Source: Dipetalonema caudispina (lineage: Eukaryota; Nematoda; Chromadorea; Rhabditida; Onchocercidae). Taken from it: a DNA stretch of 64,000 nt. Under the pieces are notes generated by a model. That model was given only the letters and a program-made list of their open reading frames with translations. It was not told the DNA's origin and searched no databases. The stretch is taken from contig JABVXV010000043.1 in the NCBI GenBank assembly GCA_013365325.1, forward strand, positions 48,489 to 112,488. Direction: 5' to 3'. A program made the position numbers and the translations under genes. Below are positions 55,801-61,800 of this stretch, one piece after another. Position 1 is the first letter of the stretch. Each line of letters opens with the position of its first letter.

Positions 55801-58800
55801 GTCTTTCTCCTTTCCACGCTCCGGTATTTCAACCTTATCCACATCTAATTTTGCTTCCAGTTTTTCAGCCTTAGCCTTTTCTTGTTGTGTTTCCACCATT
55901 TCTTCTGACTTCTCTTTTATCAGTTTTTTCGACATTTTTGATTTATTTTTTTTCGAAGCTGCTTTTACACTAATGGAAATTACATCTTTACTTCCCAAAG
56001 TTGCAATAATTTTGTCAACATTTTCGAGGTTTGAAGTATTTTCGAAGAACACGTCAATGCTGACTAACTCATCGATTTTCTTCCTTTTTTCCTCACGCTG
56101 CTCCTTCTTTTTCTTAACTTTCGACTTATCTTCCACAAATTTTTCTTCGAGGTTATCTTTTTTGATTTCTTCTTTTTCTGCTTCGATCTTCACTTTCTCA
56201 GATGTTGTTATTTCTTCTACAATAATATCTTGTTTCTGAAGCTGTATATCAAAACTTTCATCTGCAACCTTAACGGCTATCACCGGTTCTTCTGCTTTTT
56301 TGGCTGCAGTTTTTCGGCTTTTTTCTTTACTCGATTTCTTCTTTTTAATTTCTTTCATTTCCTTAACTGTTGACTCCTCTTCTAACACAACTTCTCCAAC
56401 TTTTTTATCGAGTTTTACAAGCTCAGAAACTTCACCAACGTCGACTTCTTTTTTCTTCTCACGTTTTATTTCAAGGTTTTCTCTTACTTCAAATTCCGTA
56501 GCTATTTCTGCAGACTTCTTTTCTTCCTGTGAAACTTTTTTGCTAAGTTTTTCCTCAAACTTCTTTTCTTCAATAATCAATGGAACCGTTTCTTCCGCAT
56601 ACTCCCCTTCCCTTTCTGCTGTATTTCTGTCTAGTTCATTTACATACTTCATTTCTTCACTTACTGCCTTTTCTTCTTCCAACAGAATCTTACCATCAAT
56701 ATGTTCAGCAAAATCTTCGATTGTTTTCTTTCCTGCTTCTAAAATCTTTTCTTCAACAAGATGTTCAACTGCTTCGACAGATTTATGTTGTGCTATCGGA
56801 GCCACTTCCTCAGAAGGCTTCTCTTCTTTCGCAGTCTTCTTTCTTTTTGTTTTCTTCGGCTTTCGTTCCTCAGCTTCAACAGAATCCAACCTTCCGACCT
56901 TCTCCTTATCCATCGCAGGGACTTCATCTTTTATTTCGTTTTCAGGTCTTGTAACTCTAGTCACTGTTTCTTCCTCCACTTTTCCTACTTCGAATTCCTT
57001 GGCTGTTTCATTGAAATCCATTATTTCTATTTCCTTTTCTGCTGCTAGTTTTGCTTGCGAAGCATCTTCTTCTACAACCTCACTAACTGCGTGTTCTACT
57101 TCCTCTTCAAGTCGTTCAGTCTTTTCCGATCCATCCTTCTTCACAGCTTTCTTCGCTTTTGGCTTTTTGGGTTCAGTTAATTCTTTTTCTTCATCCACTT
57201 TTTCCGGGGTCTGTGGTATCTCTTCTGATTCTTCCGGTTCCACACTGGTATGTGCAACGGGAAATTCGGCAAATTCACCAGTGCCATACTTGTTAATCGC
57301 AGCAACACGGAAAATGTATTCGGTGTCTGCATCAAGATCTTCAATCAGAAAACTGGTTTTCTCATCTGTCACCTACAAATGAAATAGCGTAGTTATTAAA
57401 AAACGGAAGAATTGTTAAAACTGAAGAAAATATGATCATCTTTCAATTGGCTTTAAAAATTAGAATGGAAAGCAGTAACAACGATGTTCACAACAAATTT
57501 GATTCTCTCCACTCGCATATATCAGAAAGACTTACTTGAATAACATGATGGAATGTTCGACGACCGACTTCTTTTTTCTGAATAATGTAACCGATAATTT
57601 TACTACCACCATCATCTTTTGGAGCATCCCATTCTACACCAACTGTATCACGAGAAACATCCATAATTCGCGGATTCTCAGGAACATCGGATACATCTGT
57701 AAATGAATGCTGATGTTATGCAGACAGCATGTCCGTTGAGCTATATTTGTAAATTTTCATTTTCACCACCTTTTTATTCATCAAAAATTACATTGCTTCA
57801 CATTTCCTGACTACATCTGTTATTCAAATCTTGAAAAGAATGTAGGAAACAGAATTGAAAATATTTTGAGTTAAAACTTCAAATATATTGCTTAAAAGAT
57901 ACTATACTGTAACGATTAATTTTACCTTTAACATTAACAGTGAAAGTTTTGATAGCTTCGCCAAATTCATTGCTAATCTTAAAAGTATATTCACCAGAAT
58001 CATTTTTATTAGTTTTCCGCTTGCAGAATTGAACCATATCATTGATAACCTCAAGCTTTAATTTTGTTCCAATTAACAGTGGTTCATTATTAAAGAAGCA
58101 ATCAATTGTTGGTTCCGGTACTGCTTTATAAGGAATATTAAGAAGCAAATTCTCCTGAGCTTCGAAATTAACATTTTCCGGTTCCTGCTTCTCAACAATA
58201 GGTGCTCCTTGCATTATTAGCGTTGTGGAAGTTTCTGACGAATCCACCTTTACGGAATAACGTCCGGTATGATCATATGTAGCATTTTTGATGGTTAATG
58301 CATAAATATTGCCTTCCTCAGAGGTCACATAATTTCCTTCATCTAGCGGCATTTTCTCACCGTTGAGTTCCCAAACAATAGAATGTGCTGGATGAGTGAC
58401 AGCTACTGTAAATGTTACATCCTCACCGCATTTACCAAAACTACGACGTGGCAAAGGCTCAATAATCTCTGCTGGTGTATCTTCTACATGGATGATTGTT
58501 TCAGCAACAATATCGCCTACTTTTGCAACGATTATTGTTTCATCATCGTCTAGCGCAATATTCGTAATCGTCAGTGTTCTTATCAATGAATCAACTTCTT
58601 CAATGCATCTTGAATCTTCACTTGCAGGTTTATTATTAATGAGCCATGTGAAATCAGCTTTATTTAGCAGTTCGCATTCAATTTTGATGGTGTCACCGCG
58701 GAATGCAATAATTTCTTTATCAGGCGTCTGAATGAATCCAATACGCTTCTTCCGAGCACGTTCGTAAGCTTCTTGTTTTTCACTTTCTTTTGGTATTAAT

Positions 58801-61800
58801 TCAACAGTTTCAATTTTCTTGATTTCTCCGATCGATTTCTTCCTCTGCTTCTCTTCCTCCAAATCTTTCCCCGCTTCTTCCATCTTTTTCACTTGATCCT
58901 TATTTTCTCTGTGTTCCTCTTGTTCGGAAATTAACTCCACTTCCACTTCTTCTTGCGCTTTTGGAACCGGTGGTAAGCCAGTTTGCTTTTTTGTTTTTCT
59001 CACACTTTTTTCAGCTACTTCCATTTCCGTTTCTTCTTCAACATCTTTAAACGTGAATTTTTCCGCAGAAGATGCTCGACGACTGACAGACTTACGACTT
59101 TTTGCTGAATCCACTTTTATTGCAACAGAAGCTGAGAGAGATTTCTGTGGTGATGTCTCAACTTCTGCCGTTTTTTCATTCATCGTAATTTCTGTTGTCA
59201 TAATTGTCTCGGACAGAAGTGTGCTCTTGTCACCATATTTTGAGCTTATTTCTGCAGGAATGACAAGCGCTTTTGGTATTTTCTTCTTCTTTCTCTCCAC
59301 TCCTTCTTTATGCTTCTCTTTCTTTTCCTATAAAATAAAATTGTGTTATTATTTGTCATCTATCTTTTTAAATGAAGAAAAATGTTGCAAAAATGAATGC
59401 AATATTTGGAAAAAATTTCAAGATAACGACAAGAAATTGTAGTTGAAGGAAGAAAAAGTATGACCTCGTCAGTTTCTTGCGATTCTTTTTTCACATCTTT
59501 TAGTTTCTCTTCAGTTTCTGAAATGAATTCATATTGGTTAACATACAATGTGTGATCTTTATTATTCTTGGAAGCAAACTGTAAAATAGCTTAAATTAAA
59601 TAAGAAGCGATATGAGTAAGGTTGTTTATTCAGTGTATCTGTTAAGGCATTGAAACAACCAGTCAGATTTATTAATAAAACTTTCTCAGGCATTTAAGTG
59701 CAGCTAGATGCTTCCAGTTGTAAGCTTGCAAAATCATTATTTGGATTGAGAACATTTATAAATCACATAATATACAGGAAAATGTCAAAAGAAGATGAAA
59801 TACTTCAAAAATGTTAAAAGCATATAAGTACACCGCCGTTAATGACACCCTTTTTAACGATAATTAGATTAATTAACTTTGCTAATCATTTTTTTTCATA
59901 AACTTTGCTAATCTAATCATTTGCTAATGATTGATATAAGCAATAAGTTAGTCTTCCATGTCATATTTATTAACGATTATTAAAAAACTTAAATTTAAGG
60001 GAAATTGAAATTTTACGGAAATTGTCTCCATACCACGACTGTTTACATATACGTATGGATTACTAGAAGCATTGAAAATCTTAAGACTTCCATTTTTATT
60101 TCAATTTTTTCTTTTTTTTGAAAATTAACCGCAGCAATAACTGGCAGAAATTTTCCCTCAAACAGATCAAGACAGCACTAAATAATGACTGGTCGAAACC
60201 GGCGGAAAAAATTTTCAAATTAGTTTGTGTGACATATTTTTAAATCACAAAAATTCAGTTTGTGCGACATTTCTTTTACAATCATTTTATGCAACACATT
60301 TCCAGTTTTGTAGAAAAGGCATTAAAAGCGACTTTTTCTTTTTTTTAAGCATCGGGAGTGAAAATTAAAGTTTATTTCCAGTCTGAATGTAGTGGGGAAA
60401 CAACAAGAAACTTTCATTGCGTTTGAACGAAATATGAGAGATGTTTTGGACATTCTTGATTTTAATGATCGTTTTTTAGCTATGATTCGAAGTTTGCCAA
60501 CATTTTGACTTCAGTAATGAAGTATTGCCTTCATATTCTTTCTGTTCATAAGGAAAAGTTGTCCTATCGGATTAATGACGGACATATAATCAGATTTACT
60601 TTCCGTTAAACTGTTACATTTGGTATGTGTGTGCTTCATTTGTGAAGAATGTGTAGTTGGGAAGTGAAGAAATTCTTAATTTTCTAAGTATCATTTCTTT
60701 GTTGAAGTTTTTTCCTTATAATCTACTTTATGTATCCTGTAGAAATGAGTATTTTTTTGCATTAGTTTACCTTCCATAAAATTATTAGTTTAGGATAATT
60801 TTTAGTTCTAATAGGTCACATCTGTAAACAATACAATGGAAAAATATAAATTAGTAGACCGAAACGGAATCTTTAGAAATTATGCTTTAATGTTAAGACA
60901 AAAATTAGTTATGATAGAAGTCATTTAGTCACATGCATAAATTCCATGTAATATATAATTAGTATGCAAGCACACCGCATAAATATAACTAAAAAGAAAT
61001 ATTGTTCTTTTTTTCTCCGATTAATTTATTATTTAGAAATCTATACTTCATTAACTTTATTTTCATCATAAAGGTAACTGAATCTATATGAGTATTATTA
61101 AAATAAATCCACTGTAAAACACAATTGATCTTGTTTTAGTGTGACATTGTCATTGGATAAGCATTGCAAGAAATATCTTCGTAAAGGGATATTTTTTCCT
61201 GAAGCTTATTGAAAGCATTTTGATTAGCTAAAGTCAAACTCTTCCAATCATAAAAAGCTTAACTGATAGGTGAAGAAAGAAAAATAGTATGCACAGAACA
61301 TTTTTGGCATGCAGTTGCGACGTGCTTCACTAAATTATGGAGAATTTAAAATTCAAAAACTTATTACGTACCGAAATTTTCGAGTGATTCGCGCCCAACC
61401 TTCTGTAGTTTAAGGTTAAGCTGTTGCACTTCAGTTTCGCTTGCTATAGACATCAGAATTTCAGCTTCTACATTTACGGCGTGTATTTTAACTTCTTCAA
61501 TAAGCACTGAGATGGTGGCAACTGCTGTTGATGTTTGAACTACCAATGAGACAAGCTGAAATGACAGATTATGTCGAAGGTTACTTATATCTGATCATTT
61601 TCACTCTGCAGCTGACAGATGGAAAATTCTAATATTGCAGACAGTAATAGAACTATTATTTGCACTTCTTATAGTCTTTAGAGCAATCAAGTCGATGTGT
61701 GAAAGTGGATTAAAAGCACTCCTTCGACACTTTTCATCACTGGAGCATTTTTTTAAAGATGCTTAAAAGATGTTTATTGCGAGAAGTTGAATCGGCTTCT

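Noticed and set aside
55409..57382. Plus-strand frames of 276 and 360 codons rich in Ser and Phe
   Set aside because: Antisense shadow of the Lys/Glu-rich ttn-1 exon. No domain, no start context, no exon structure.
59518..59560. Extension of the small ttn-1 exon upstream to TTTACAG (FASKNNKDHTLYVNQYEF)
   Set aside because: It is open, but joining it to the exon that ends at 61372 gives an early stop. The internal TTTCAG acceptor preserves the frame.
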